Shown here: piece by piece, positions 17,394 to 25,910 of the stretch
Position numbering within the stretch: the first letter of the stretch is position 1
Layout: each line of letters begins with the position of its first letter
Assembly (NCBI RefSeq): GCF_014197445.1
Contig: NZ_JACIFO010000004.1
Span: 1-64,000, forward strand
Reading direction: 5' to 3'
DNA: 64,000 nt
Source of the DNA: Mesonia hippocampi
GTDB lineage: Bacteria; Bacteroidota; Bacteroidia; Flavobacteriales; Flavobacteriaceae
The notes under the pieces: generated by a model
Told to the model about the DNA's origin: nothing
The model's input: only the letters and a program-made list of their open reading frames with translations
Databases searched by the model: none
Made by a program: the position numbers and the translations under genes

Positions 17394-18368
17394 ATGCTTA
17401 CCGCAGAAAATTTACATTTTTCCTACCAAAACAATAAAGTACTTAACAACATTTCGTTCAGCGTTCCACAAGGAGAGCACGTATGCATAATAGGAGAAAG
17501 CGGATGCGGAAAAAGTACTTTGTTAAAAGCCATTTATGGTTTACTAGATTTGGACGAAGGAAAATTATTTTGGAAAGAAAAACAAATTTTAGGTCCAGCA
17601 TATAACCTTATTCCTGGGGAAGCTTACATGAAGTTTTTAACCCAAGAAAACTCCTTAATGCCCTATATAAGTGTTTTAGAAAACATTAAAAAATTTCTAA
17701 GTAGGCAACAAGCAACACAAAGTAATGATAGAGCTCACGAATTACTCGCGATAATAGACATGGAAACTTATGCAAATACCAAGGTGAAATTTCTAAGCGG
17801 CGGACAAAAACAGCGTGTAGCACTAGCGCAAGTGTTAGCTAAACTTCCCAAAGTATTGTTGCTAGATGAACCTTTTAATTTTATAGATAACTTTAAGAAA
17901 AATAATTTACGTAGAAATGTTTTCCGTTACCTAAAAAACAACAACATTACATGTGTATTTGCAACACACGATAGTACCGATATGTTGGGTTTTGCCGATA
18001 AAGCTTTAGTGATGAAGGAAGGGAGAATTATAGCAAACACCACGCCAGAACAATTGTATAATAATCCGCTAAATTACTACACAGCATCCTTGTTAAGTGA
18101 AGTAAATAAAATACCTTTAACTTATTTTGACAAGAAAAATACTTTAAAAAAGCACGTATTACTCTACCCTTCTGAAATAAAAGAAACCTCAAACGGTTTT
18201 ATTACAGGGCAGGTAATTAAAAGTTATTTTACAGGAGAAAATTACTTAATAGAAGTTTTATTAACCAGAGGTGAGGTTATTTTGATTACTTCTCAGATAC
18301 CTTATAATAAGCAGGAAAAAATAGCGCTGTATGTAGAGGAAAGCCTTTGGAACAAGCGTATACGATAA
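17394..18368 (+). CDS. ABC transporter ATP-binding protein (orphan)
   Basis: 324 residues. Walker A GESGCGKST near residue 37, signature LSGGQKQRVALAQ near residue 138, Walker B VLLLDEP near residue 158 and a switch His (ATHDSTD) form a full nucleotide-binding domain of the import type. The last ~80 residues look like a TOBE-style regulatory domain (GQVIKSYFTGENYLIEVLL). No permease or binding protein is adjacent, and hairpins flank the gene, so it is a monocistron whose partner lies elsewhere. Substrate unknown. Confidence 0.88.
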   Translation: MLTAENLHFSYQNNKVLNNISFSVPQGEHVCIIGESGCGKSTLLKAIYGLLDLDEGKLFWKEKQILGPAYNLIPGEAYMKFLTQENSLMPYISVLENIKKFLSRQQATQSNDRAHELLAIIDMETYANTKVKFLSGGQKQRVALAQVLAKLPKVLLLDEPFNFIDNFKKNNLRRNVFRYLKNNNITCVFATHDSTDMLGFADKALVMKEGRIIANTTPEQLYNNPLNYYTASLLSEVNKIPLTYFDKKNTLKKHVLLYPSEIKETSNGFITGQVIKSYFTGENYLIEVLLTRGEVILITSQIPYNKQEKIALYVEESLWNKRIR

Positions 18369-18372
18369 ATCA

Positions 18373-18408
18373 AAAAAGGTTTTTATACCGAAATATAAAA
18401 ACCTTTTT
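18373..18408. terminator. Terminator between the ABC ATPase and guaB
   Basis: Perfect 15-bp stem (18373-18387 with 18394-18408, arm AAAAAGGTTTTTATA) with a 6-nt loop between two convergent genes; usable from both sides. Confidence 0.8.
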
Positions 18409-18427
18409 CCTAAAAAAATAAAACTAT

Positions 18428-19900
18428 TTATCTAGAATAATTTGGAGCTTCGTTAGTGATGGTAACATCGTGTGGATGACTTTCATTAATTCCTGAAGCT
18501 GTAATTTTTATAAATTTGGCGTTACTTTTCATACTTTCTATATCTTTAGCGCCGCAATACCCCATTCCTGCACGTAAGCCTCCTATAAATTGTGTCATAC
18601 TTTCATAAAGTTCTCCTTTATAAGGAACACGCCCTACAATACCTTCAGGAACAAGTTTTTTAATGTCATCTTCTACATCTTGGAAATACCTATCTTTAGA
18701 ACCTTTTTCCATGGCTTCTACAGAACCCATTCCTCGATAAGATTTAAACTTTCTACCTTCATAAATAATGGTTTCTCCTGGAGATTCTTTTGTACCAGCA
18801 AGTAAAGAGCCTAGCATTACACAATCTGCTCCGGCGGCTAGTGCTTTAGGGATATCTCCTGTATAACGGATTCCTCCGTCGGCAATTACAGGAACACCAC
18901 TACCTTTTATAGCATCAGCAACTTCTAATACGGCAGAAAATTGAGGAAAACCAACGCCAGCTACTACACGAGTTGTGCAAATAGATCCTGGTCCTATACC
19001 TACTTTTACTGCATCGGCTCCTGCTTCAACTAAATATTTAGCAGCTTCTGGTGTGGCTATATTTCCTACAACAACGTCTATATTTTTATATTTTTCTTTA
19101 ATGGTTTTTAATACTTGAACTACACCTTTGGTATGCCCATGGGCTGTATCAATAATAATAGCATCTACCCCTGCATTGATAAGAGCCTCGGCACGATCTA
19201 CAGCATCGGCAGTAACTCCAATTGCAGCGGCAACGCGTAGGCGCCCGTATTGATCTTTGTTAGCAATTGGTTTTTGGGTTAATTTTGTAATATCCCTAAA
19301 AGTAATAAGCCCAACTAATTGATAATCAGAATTTACTACAGGGAGTTTTTCTATTTTGTGTTGTTGTAGTATCTCTTCTGCATCACTAAGCGAAGTTCCC
19401 TCTGAAGCGGTAACTAGACTTTTTGCCGTCATGATTTCGGTAATAGGGCGTTGCAGGTTTTTTTCAAAACGCAAATCTCTATTGGTTACAATTCCTATAA
19501 GTTTTTTATTTTTATCTACAATAGGAATTCCACCAATACTATGTTCTTTCATGGCTGTTTTTGCATCTTTTACAAGAGCATTTTCGGCTAGCGTAACAGG
19601 GTCTATAATCATTCCGCTTTCGGCACGTTTTACTCTTCGTACTTTTAGGGCTTGCTGCTCTATTGTCATGTTTTTGTGCAATACACCAATACCTCCTTCA
19701 CGAGCTATAGCTATAGCCATACGCGATTCGGTAACTGTATCCATTGCAGCAGATACAATAGGAACGTTTAGGCTTATATTTTTCGTGAATTTTGTTGTGA
19801 TATTTACTTCTCGTGGAAGTACTTCGGAATAGGCGGGGATAAGCAATACATCATCGTATGTTAAGCCTTCTCCTATAATTTTGTTTTGGTGTGCTGTCAT
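18428..19900 (-). CDS. guaB: Inosine-5'-monophosphate dehydrogenase
   Basis: 490 residues from the ATG at 19900 ([12 protein letters not shown]), the usual IMPDH length. It oxidises IMP to XMP with NAD, the committed step to GMP. A CBS pair fills about residues 90-210. The catalytic Cys lies in [15 protein letters not shown] near residue 300, the IMP-phosphate loop in [10 protein letters not shown], and the mobile-flap motif in YRGMGS. An in-frame TTG at 19927 is rejected because it lies inside the -7 promoter element. Single-gene unit. Confidence 0.96.
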   Translation of the reverse strand: MTAHQNKIIGEGLTYDDVLLIPAYSEVLPREVNITTKFTKNISLNVPIVSAAMDTVTESRMAIAIAREGGIGVLHKNMTIEQQALKVRRVKRAESGMIIDPVTLAENALVKDAKTAMKEHSIGGIPIVDKNKKLIGIVTNRDLRFEKNLQRPITEIMTAKSLVTASEGTSLSDAEEILQQHKIEKLPVVNSDYQLVGLITFRDITKLTQKPIANKDQYGRLRVAAAIGVTADAVDRAEALINAGVDAIIIDTAHGHTKGVVQVLKTIKEKYKNIDVVVGNIATPEAAKYLVEAGADAVKVGIGPGSICTTRVVAGVGFPQFSAVLEVADAIKGSGVPVIADGGIRYTGDIPKALAAGADCVMLGSLLAGTKESPGETIIYEGRKFKSYRGMGSVEAMEKGSKDRYFQDVEDDIKKLVPEGIVGRVPYKGELYESMTQFIGGLRAGMGYCGAKDIESMKSNAKFIKITASGINESHPHDVTITNEAPNYSR

Positions 19901-19924
19901 GGCAATTAGAGATTTAATTGCATA

Positions 19925-19932
19925 CAAATATA
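19925..19932 (-). promoter_or_regulatory. -7 element of guaB
   Basis: The minus strand reads TATATTTG here, 24 bp before the ATG at 19900. It overlaps the rejected TTG start. Confidence 0.6.
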
Positions 19933-20054
19933 CGATTTTGTATAAAAAACAGACTAATACTTTTTAGTTTTTATAGGTAGTTTTTTTAAAAAAAGTTCTT
20001 TTACTCATTGCTACTTAGTTAAATAAATATTTTTGTCTGTGTGAAGTAAAAAAT

Positions 20055-20084
20055 AAAAACGATTGGCATGTACCAACCGTTTTT
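20055..20084 (-). terminator. Terminator after the Cys-rich lipoprotein gene
   Basis: A 12-bp stem (20055-20066 with 20073-20084) with a 6-nt loop. It pairs fully, with one G-U, when read on the minus strand and ends in T-rich sequence, 22 bp past the gene's stop. Confidence 0.7.
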
Positions 20085-20106
20085 ATCTAATTATATAATA
20101 CTTTTA

Positions 20107-20742
20107 TTAAAAAACATTAACCTCACTATAAGAACTATTACTTACCGGAAGCACTACATAACCTGCTTTGAGAGGATATTTTTTCACTAGAATCTCATAG
20201 GTGATTTCCTCATTTTCAGAACCTTCTGTATATAGGGTGAAATCTTGAAACATAGTTATTTGTTCACCACCTTCAGATAACCTCTTTGTGCAATCACCAG
20301 CACCAGAATTACAAGGTGTACAAGCTTTAAAGTTTTTGCTTTTATCAGGAATACACATAGTTGCATCTTTTGAACATATAGAAGTACAAGTGATACCTTT
20401 GTAAACTACTGCTCCGTTTTCTAATACAGATAAAGCTGAAGTTGCTGCTTTATTATTAGCGTATAATGTTCTAAAAAAATATACTTCATCTGAATAAATT
20501 AAAGTGGTATTAACAACCTTATTATCTATACCTAAACTGACTTGGAAATTATTAATTGCTTTATCATTTCGTTTAACTACCGCAAAAGTATGGTGGTTCT
20601 CTTCATTTAGGTTATTAAGGCTACTTTTTTGTGTAGCAGTTACATTTTTATCAATTGTATTTTGATGTAAAGTTGCATCTTTATGGTTTGTATTACATGC
20701 AAAACACACCAATAAAAAGATTGACAATAGCAAGGTTTTCAT
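20107..20742 (-). CDS. Cys-rich lipoprotein of unknown function
   Basis: 211 residues. The N-terminus MKTLLLSIFLLVCFACNTN is a lipoprotein signal, with Cys at about residue 16 for lipidation. A cluster of six further Cys lies near residues 117-150 (CTSICS, TMCIP, KACTPCNSGAGDC), which may form disulfides or bind metal. I do not recognise the family. It is the last gene of a minus-strand run that starts with the CI-like repressor, in the accessory cassette next to a tyrosine recombinase, so it may be cargo of a mobile element. Confidence 0.75.
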   Translation of the reverse strand: MKTLLLSIFLLVCFACNTNHKDATLHQNTIDKNVTATQKSSLNNLNEENHHTFAVVKRNDKAINNFQVSLGIDNKVVNTTLIYSDEVYFFRTLYANNKAATSALSVLENGAVVYKGITCTSICSKDATMCIPDKSKNFKACTPCNSGAGDCTKRLSEGGEQITMFQDFTLYTEGSENEEITYEILVKKYPLKAGYVVLPVSNSSYSEVNVF

Positions 20743-20816
20743 AAAATTAAAATTTTAAGACTATACGAAGCAATAAATATAATTAAAAATAGTAATATTT
20801 AAAAAAAAACACTTTT

Positions 20817-21212
20817 TTATGAAGATCTTGGTAAAATATTCATTAACATAACAAGACCATCTTGGCCTATGTTTTGTATTTCGTAGCCTCCATATAATTC
20901 TACTCGGTAAGAAGTTTTTCCGTTTTTATAAAAATAAAAGTATATGGTTATGCTGTAAACAATAAGAGGGCAGCTCCATTCTTCAATGCAAAAGTGTTCT
21001 TCGCAAATGGCTCCTTGCAACTCAAAGCCTAACTCTTTTAGGACATCGATATCTAAGGGTTTAGATTTTATACATTCTGTTTTTTGAATAAGTATAGATT
21101 CCATAATAGTATCTAAAACTTTATCTATATTTTGCTGTTTTGTTAGCTTAGGGCAATCGTCATCTTCTATATTCTCCAGAAGCTTTTCTTTTATAAGCGC
21201 TCTTAAATTCAT
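20817..21212 (-). CDS. Hypothetical protein of the recombinase cassette
   Basis: 131 residues, no signal peptide or membrane helix. The N-terminal half is helical and Lys/Glu-rich (LRALIKEKLLENIEDDD). The C-terminal half looks beta-rich with several aromatics (IYFYFYKNGKTSYRVELYGGYE) and contains three Cys near residues 90-100. I do not recognise a family. It lies 29 bp downstream of the CI-like gene in the same direction, so it is probably cotranscribed with it. Confidence 0.65.
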   Translation of the reverse strand: MNLRALIKEKLLENIEDDDCPKLTKQQNIDKVLDTIMESILIQKTECIKSKPLDIDVLKELGFELQGAICEEHFCIEEWSCPLIVYSITIYFYFYKNGKTSYRVELYGGYEIQNIGQDGLVMLMNILPRSS

Positions 21213-21241
21213 TAAATATTATTTTGGTTAGTTAGGGTTAT

Positions 21242-21514
21242 TTATGCCATATTTTCCTTATACGAATATTGAAAACTTGTATAGTTTTTAGAACCTGATT
21301 TCTCTGAAGTCTTATAAAAAATATAATTAAGGTCTAGATTATTTCGTTTACAAATAGCTAGAATAACCTCATAGTCTAGCCTGTTTCGTTTTTTCCAATT
21401 AGAAAGCGTATTGGGTTTTACTCCCAAGAGCTTACAAAGCTTACGATCTGTTTTTAAGTTGAATTCTTTCTTGAGTCTTTCAAGGACATCTATTACCTCA
21501 ATTACTCTATCCAT
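21242..21514 (-). CDS. CI-like helix-turn-helix repressor
   Basis: 90 residues. The pattern LKTDRKLCKLLGVKPNTLSNWKKRNRLDYEVILAIC spans a classic helix-turn-helix of the phage CI repressor N-terminal domain type. There is no C-terminal protease or dimer domain, so it is a short regulator. It starts 33 bp from one arm of an 18-bp inverted repeat whose other arm lies before the divergent recombinase. That is the arrangement expected if this protein controls both its own gene and the recombinase. The inference is not tested. Confidence 0.82.
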   Translation of the reverse strand: MDRVIEVIDVLERLKKEFNLKTDRKLCKLLGVKPNTLSNWKKRNRLDYEVILAICKRNNLDLNYIFYKTSEKSGSKNYTSFQYSYKENMA

Positions 21515-21546
21515 AATATTTCTTGTTTCGTTAATTGCACATTAAA

Positions 21547-21564
21547 AAGTAGTCCTATTTAGAC
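21547..21564. promoter_or_regulatory. Operator or recombination site, left arm
   Basis: AAGTAGTCCTATTTAGAC; its exact reverse complement occurs at 21746-21763. Within and just past it, TAGTC (21550-21554) and GACTA (21562-21566) form a dyad with a 7-bp centre, as expected for a dimeric HTH repressor. It lies just downstream of the presumed repressor-gene -7 element. Confidence 0.6.
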
Positions 21565-21578
21565 TAAAATTTTAAACT

Positions 21579-21586
21579 CAAATATA
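21579..21586 (-). promoter_or_regulatory. -7 element of the CI-like repressor gene
   Basis: The minus strand reads TATATTTG, 64 bp before the ATG at 21514. It lies between the two inverted-repeat arms, so inversion of the segment would turn this promoter towards the recombinase. Confidence 0.5.
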
Positions 21587-21745
21587 GGAAAAAAATGTTT
21601 AATAATTGCTTAAGTGCTTAAAAAACAACACTATATAATTATTATCTAGACTTGTTAAGTAGTGTTAATTTTTACTTAAATAAGATACTTTAAAGTGAAA
21701 ATTAACTTAAAGCTATTGAGCTGTAAATTAGTATATTACAAAATG

Positions 21746-21763
21746 GTCTAAATAGGACTACTT
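21746..21763. promoter_or_regulatory. Operator or recombination site, right arm
   Basis: Exact reverse complement (18 of 18) of 21547-21564, ending 46 bp before the recombinase ATG. The internal dyad here is TGGTC-N7-GACTA, one base off from the left copy. 181 bp separate the arms. Confidence 0.6.
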
Positions 21764-21809
21764 ATATCCTAATAAATTTTGTAGATTATCTACCTAAAAA
21801 ATCGATAAA

Positions 21810-23060
21810 ATGACATTTACATTTTTCTTATCAGAGCAAGAGTTTTTAAAAAATATTTATATAAAAGTTAACGAGTTAGGCAATGGATTAACTTATACTT
21901 TAAAAACACCATTAAAAATCACAAAAAAGGATTGGGACGCAGACAAGCAACGCCCCATAAATATATACCTTAAAAAGTATAAATTGTTAAATATAAAACT
22001 AAACAATATAAAAAAACACTTACTCGAACTTCTTGAAGAAAAAAAGCATTTAAGCAAATACGCCAAACAAAAAGAAATACTAAAAAAAATTAAAGAAGTT
22101 TGTTTACAACAGGAAACAACACTTCCAAAAAACTCATTACTGCATTACATGCAATGGTATATAGATACTAGAAAAGAGCTTATTTGCCATTCTACTTATA
22201 AAAGATACAAGGTATTTTACCGATTATTTGAACGTTTTGAAGGCTTTATAATCAAACAATTAACAATAACAGAAATAAACAGTAGCTTTATCAAAAAATT
22301 TCTAAAATTTGGAGCACAAGAAGAATATAGCGAAAACACCATATACCGAAGTATTCATTTTATAAAAACAATTTTAAACTTTGCAGAGCGACAAGGTATT
22401 AGAACAGCCGTGCGTGAACTAGATATACGTAGAGAAAAACAACATAAAGAGGTAGTAACCCTTTCAGAACAAGAGTTAGTAACGGTAAGAAAAACAAAGG
22501 TAAACCCAGGACTTCAAGCTGCCAAGTCATGGCTTTTAGTTAGTTGCTATACTGGACAGCGTTTTTCTGATTTTATGGGTTTTTCTAAAAAACAATTAAC
22601 AACAATAAATAATAAGTTATGCATAAGTTTTATTCAACAAAAAACTCAAAAGAAAATTTTATTACCACTACATCCCGTAGTATTAAAAGTTTTAGAGAAT
22701 AACAATGGAAATTTCCCAAGACGTTTAGACATAAACGAATATAACGAACAAATTAAAGTTATTGCAAAACTAGCCAATCTCACCAAAAGGATTAAAGCTA
22801 ATAAACGTTTAGGTTACCGCTCAAGATACGTAGAAACAGAAAAATGGGAACTTATCTCTAGCCATATAGGAAGGAGAAGTTTTGCTACAAATTTTTATGG
22901 TAAAATACCTACACCTTTATTGATGTCTGCTACAGGGCATAGTACAGAACAAATGTTTCTAAAATACATAAACCCTATAGATGAAACTCGTATAGAAACC
23001 TTAAGTAATTATTTTAACGAAATACATGCTAATCTAATTAAAAAACCTGTTCAGGTTTAA
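21810..23060 (+). CDS. Tyrosine recombinase / integrase (Bacteroidota type)
   Basis: 416 residues in three parts: an N-terminal arm-binding domain (about 1-110), a SAM-like core-binding domain (about 115-210) and a catalytic domain. The full catalytic set is visible: Arg in TGQRFSDF near residue 250, Lys in IQQKTQKK near 275, HIGRR (His and Arg) near 352-356, His in TGHS near 377 and the nucleophile Tyr in FLKYI near 386. It should therefore be active in site-specific recombination. It is divergent from the CI-like repressor gene, with matching inverted repeats between them. A hairpin overlaps its stop. It may be the integrase of a small element or an invertase acting locally. Confidence 0.92.
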   Translation: MTFTFFLSEQEFLKNIYIKVNELGNGLTYTLKTPLKITKKDWDADKQRPINIYLKKYKLLNIKLNNIKKHLLELLEEKKHLSKYAKQKEILKKIKEVCLQQETTLPKNSLLHYMQWYIDTRKELICHSTYKRYKVFYRLFERFEGFIIKQLTITEINSSFIKKFLKFGAQEEYSENTIYRSIHFIKTILNFAERQGIRTAVRELDIRREKQHKEVVTLSEQELVTVRKTKVNPGLQAAKSWLLVSCYTGQRFSDFMGFSKKQLTTINNKLCISFIQQKTQKKILLPLHPVVLKVLENNNGNFPRRLDINEYNEQIKVIAKLANLTKRIKANKRLGYRSRYVETEKWELISSHIGRRSFATNFYGKIPTPLLMSATGHSTEQMFLKYINPIDETRIETLSNYFNEIHANLIKKPVQV

Positions 23061-23076
23061 TCTAAACAGGTTTTAA
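23042..23076 (+). terminator. Terminator overlapping the recombinase stop
   Basis: Perfect 10-bp stem (AAAACCTGTT at 23042-23051 with 23065-23074), 13-nt loop, then TTTT-rich sequence. The stop codon lies inside the loop. Confidence 0.7.
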
Positions 23077-23118
23077 TATTTTATAGCAAGTATTTTTTAT
23101 GCTATTATCGTTAATATT

Positions 23119-23988
23119 TTAATAAGTTTTAATCATATCTTTAGGAAGCACCAGGTTAAATTCGGTAGGGATGTAATTTTCTGTTGGCAAACTTAGTTTT
23201 TCATCTTCGGCTTCGAATAGTTGGATTACGGCAATTTTCAAATTAGGCTTAAGTTTTTTAAGGTACCAATAAATACCGCCATGTTGTTTACTGTGGTAAT
23301 CTCCGTTATAATGTACAAACAGGTAATTTTCTTGTAAGTTTTTAGCAATAGATTCTGCCATAGTAGCATCCTTTACGGCTTGCGCAGCTACAAAATTCAT
23401 AGCACGGCTTCCTGCATGATCTCCCATCATCTCTATCATTTCTGGGTAACCAGGTGTTTCTAACGTAACTTCTACAGGAAGTTGCATCATGTATTTTTTT
23501 TCTTCTGGCGAAACACTATTTAAACTGTCTAAACTTTTTTTAGCAACAATAGCAGCGTACCTTCTTGGTATATTGGTAGCGATAAACTCTAGCTGATTAT
23601 TTTTAGCAAAATCGACCAAAGGCTTATAATCGGTTTTAAAGTTATTCCACAAGCGCATGCTGTCTTTTAAGTTTTTTGCAGCGATGTTTCCTTTTAAATA
23701 GCTGTTTAAAGCCTGCTGATTGTCACGTTCAAACATTTCGGCACCTAAGGTTAATTTCGCTTCTTTTTTTGCATAAAGAGCTTTGGTAATACGTAATTGC
23801 AACCAATGGTTAATGGAGTTATTATGGTGTTCGCCTATTAGAACTACATCGTATTTTGCTAATTTTTTTGTAAGTTTTGTAAAACTTACTTTTTTGCCTT
23901 TTTCGTTATAAAACTGGAAGGCTTTAGCTTTTTGAGCAGTGGTAATAGTAAAACTAAAAATAAAGGTAAAAAGTAGTAAATATTTCAT
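23119..23988 (-). CDS. ChaN-family heme-binding protein
   Basis: 289 residues with a cleavable signal peptide (MKYLLLFTFIFSFTITTAQ) and no lipobox. The family pattern is clear: VVLIGEHHNNSINHW near residue 50, TLGAEMFERDNQQAL near residue 81, and a C-terminal HYNGDYHSKQHGG segment rich in His. ChaN proteins are iron-regulated and bind heme, and belong to the Tiki/TraB-like fold. It ends the minus-strand arm of the heme locus, although a hairpin at 24010-24039 separates it from hmuS, so it may be transcribed less or separately. Confidence 0.87.
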   Translation of the reverse strand: MKYLLLFTFIFSFTITTAQKAKAFQFYNEKGKKVSFTKLTKKLAKYDVVLIGEHHNNSINHWLQLRITKALYAKKEAKLTLGAEMFERDNQQALNSYLKGNIAAKNLKDSMRLWNNFKTDYKPLVDFAKNNQLEFIATNIPRRYAAIVAKKSLDSLNSVSPEEKKYMMQLPVEVTLETPGYPEMIEMMGDHAGSRAMNFVAAQAVKDATMAESIAKNLQENYLFVHYNGDYHSKQHGGIYWYLKKLKPNLKIAVIQLFEAEDEKLSLPTENYIPTEFNLVLPKDMIKTY

Positions 23989-24009
23989 AGCGTATTTTTA
24001 AAAAAAATC

Positions 24010-24039
24010 ATACGCCTAAGTTAATCAATTTAGGCGTAT
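24010..24039 (-). terminator. Hairpin between hmuS and the ChaN gene
   Basis: Perfect 10-bp stem (ATACGCCTAA at 24010-24019 with 24030-24039), 10-nt loop, followed on the minus strand by a T-run. It may partly terminate the hmuTUVS transcript. Confidence 0.7.
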
Positions 24040-24055
24040 AATTTATTTAGTTGTA

Positions 24056-25090
24056 TTAAGCTTCAAGGTCTTTAACAAGTTCTCTCCAGCTTTCTAATTC
24101 AGGTATTCCTGGTTTTCTTTTTCCAAAAAACTGCACAATAATGTCACCTTCTTTATTGAAAACCTCAACAGCTGTAACATCGCCATCTTCAGTAGGTTTT
24201 CTCACCACCCAAGTTTCTGCAATTTTATCGGTGTTTAAATGAAGGTTAAAATCAGGGTCTAAAACATTAATCCACGTATTGTGCCACATCGTTTTTTTAA
24301 TTGCTCCTGTATGAATTTGGATGTTACCGCGGTTACCCACAAAAACCATAATAGGTAATTTGCGTTTTGCGGCTTCTTCTAACAAGCTAACAACTTTTTT
24401 ATTGTCTATTTTTTTTGCAAGAGTTTCGTTAGGCGCAAGGCGTAAGGCTTGTAAGCGATTTAGTTTATACTTGCGTAGCATTCCAAAGAAATTGTGGGTG
24501 TCTTTTAAATTTACCCAATCTTCTTGAAAGCTTTTCACATCGATTTCATTATCTGGAGTTTCTATTGGTTTTGGGGCAACCTCTTCGGTATCTACTAAGG
24601 CATCTTGCGCTATGCTTTTATATTTTTCTACAAGATTTGTATAAGCTTCCTCATTACTGGTTTTGGTAAGGTAAATTTTATGGATTGCCATCCCATCTTT
24701 TCCAAAAAACTGTAAAGATTTTCTTTCTCCCTCTTCTACTGCAAATGCAAATTTCCAATGGGTAAGAAAAATACGCATATCTATATCATCTCCTACAAAA
24801 AGTTGTGCGTGTGGGCTACTAAAATCTGCATTTAAGTAAGTTCCTTTACGCTCGTGTACACATTCTTCATTACGTGTTAGCCCCATAACTTTACCAAGGG
24901 ATTCTATTTCTTGAAGAATTTCTGCAAACTTAGGCTCTAGACGTGTTACGCCTTCGTTTATTTTTGTTGCGAGTAATTCTGCCTCGCTTACTTGTAATAA
25001 TTCTGCGGCATTTCTAATGCGTAGTTTAGGTTGCTCTTCTTTTAAAGCATCCCATTTTTCTTTTAAGGTATTTTGTGCTGTTGTGTTCAT
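24056..25090 (-). CDS. hmuS: Hemin-degrading/heme-trafficking factor (HemS/ChuS family)
   Basis: 344 residues, cytoplasmic, built as the two tandem HemS-type repeats. The second repeat has VGNRGNIQIHTGAIKKT near residue 245, then WINVLDPDFNLHL, the best-known block of this family. Members bind incoming heme and some open the ring to release iron. It lies 42 bp after hmuV in the heme ABC operon, so its job here is to receive heme from HmuTUV. Whether it degrades or only stores heme cannot be read from sequence. Confidence 0.93.
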   Translation of the reverse strand: MNTTAQNTLKEKWDALKEEQPKLRIRNAAELLQVSEAELLATKINEGVTRLEPKFAEILQEIESLGKVMGLTRNEECVHERKGTYLNADFSSPHAQLFVGDDIDMRIFLTHWKFAFAVEEGERKSLQFFGKDGMAIHKIYLTKTSNEEAYTNLVEKYKSIAQDALVDTEEVAPKPIETPDNEIDVKSFQEDWVNLKDTHNFFGMLRKYKLNRLQALRLAPNETLAKKIDNKKVVSLLEEAAKRKLPIMVFVGNRGNIQIHTGAIKKTMWHNTWINVLDPDFNLHLNTDKIAETWVVRKPTEDGDVTAVEVFNKEGDIIVQFFGKRKPGIPELESWRELVKDLEA

Positions 25091-25132
25091 GGTAATTTAT
25101 TTTTTAAGTTGTTTTATTTATATTTTTTTAGA

Positions 25133-25909
25133 TTACCCGAAAATAATCATGGGTTTTTTAGTAATTGGGTTGTCACAAATTTTACACGGAAAGCCATAGG
25201 TTTTGGTAATAATATCTTCGGTAAAAACTACTGATGGTTCTCCCTGAGAAACTATTTTCCCTTTATCCATCAATACTACTTTGTTGGCAAATTGTGCAGC
25301 AAGATTAAGGTCGTGAATTACCACAATGGTTGTATTAGCCTTTTGGGTAAAATCTTTTATTGTTTTTAGTATTTTATGTTGATGTTTTACATCTAAATTA
25401 TTTAGAGGTTCATCTAGAAAAAGTAATTTATGTGTTATACTATTTTCAAGTTGCGCTAAAACTCGCGAGAGGTGTACACGTTGTTTTTCTCCTCCAGAAA
25501 GTGAGTTATAGGCTCTATTTTTCATGTGAAAAACATCGGTTTTTCTCATGGCATTTTCTGCTGCTTCAAGATCTTCTCTTCTGGGGGAAGCCTCAAAAAA
25601 CGGATAGCGTCCCATAATAACTACATCTTTTACGAGAAGCGGAATATCTGCAGGGTTGTGTTGAGAGAATTTAGCTTTATTTTTTGCAAGATCATCGATA
25701 TTCCATTCTGAAAATGTTTTCTCTTTAAAAAAAATACGTTCTGTATCTTTTGTTTTTAATTCATTTGCCAATACATTTAGCAATGTAGACTTCCCTGCAC
25801 CATTAGGTCCAACAATAGCTAAAAGCTCTCCGTATTCTATAGAGACATCTATTCCTTTAAGAATATGGTATTTTTTATGGCTGTAAGAAACTTGGTGCGC
25901 TTTTATCAT
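25133..25909 (-). CDS. hmuV: Heme ABC transporter, ATP-binding protein
   Basis: 258 residues. Walker A VGPNGAGKST near residue 33, signature SLSGGEKQRVHLSRVLAQ near residue 135, Walker B LLFLDEPLNNLD near residue 160 and a switch His (VVIHDLNLA) are all intact. The GEKQRVHLSR form of the signature is typical of HmuV. The gene begins one base after the hmuU stop, and hmuS follows 42 bp later. It powers heme import by HmuU across the inner membrane. Confidence 0.95.
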   Translation of the reverse strand: MIKAHQVSYSHKKYHILKGIDVSIEYGELLAIVGPNGAGKSTLLNVLANELKTKDTERIFFKEKTFSEWNIDDLAKNKAKFSQHNPADIPLLVKDVVIMGRYPFFEASPRREDLEAAENAMRKTDVFHMKNRAYNSLSGGEKQRVHLSRVLAQLENSITHKLLFLDEPLNNLDVKHQHKILKTIKDFTQKANTTIVVIHDLNLAAQFANKVVLMDKGKIVSQGEPSVVFTEDIITKTYGFPCKICDNPITKKPMIIFG

Positions 25910-25910
25910 A

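Noticed and set aside
19901-19927. Earlier TTG start for guaB
   Set aside because: The TTG is part of the -7 element TATATTTG; the ATG at 19900 gives the standard 490-residue enzyme.
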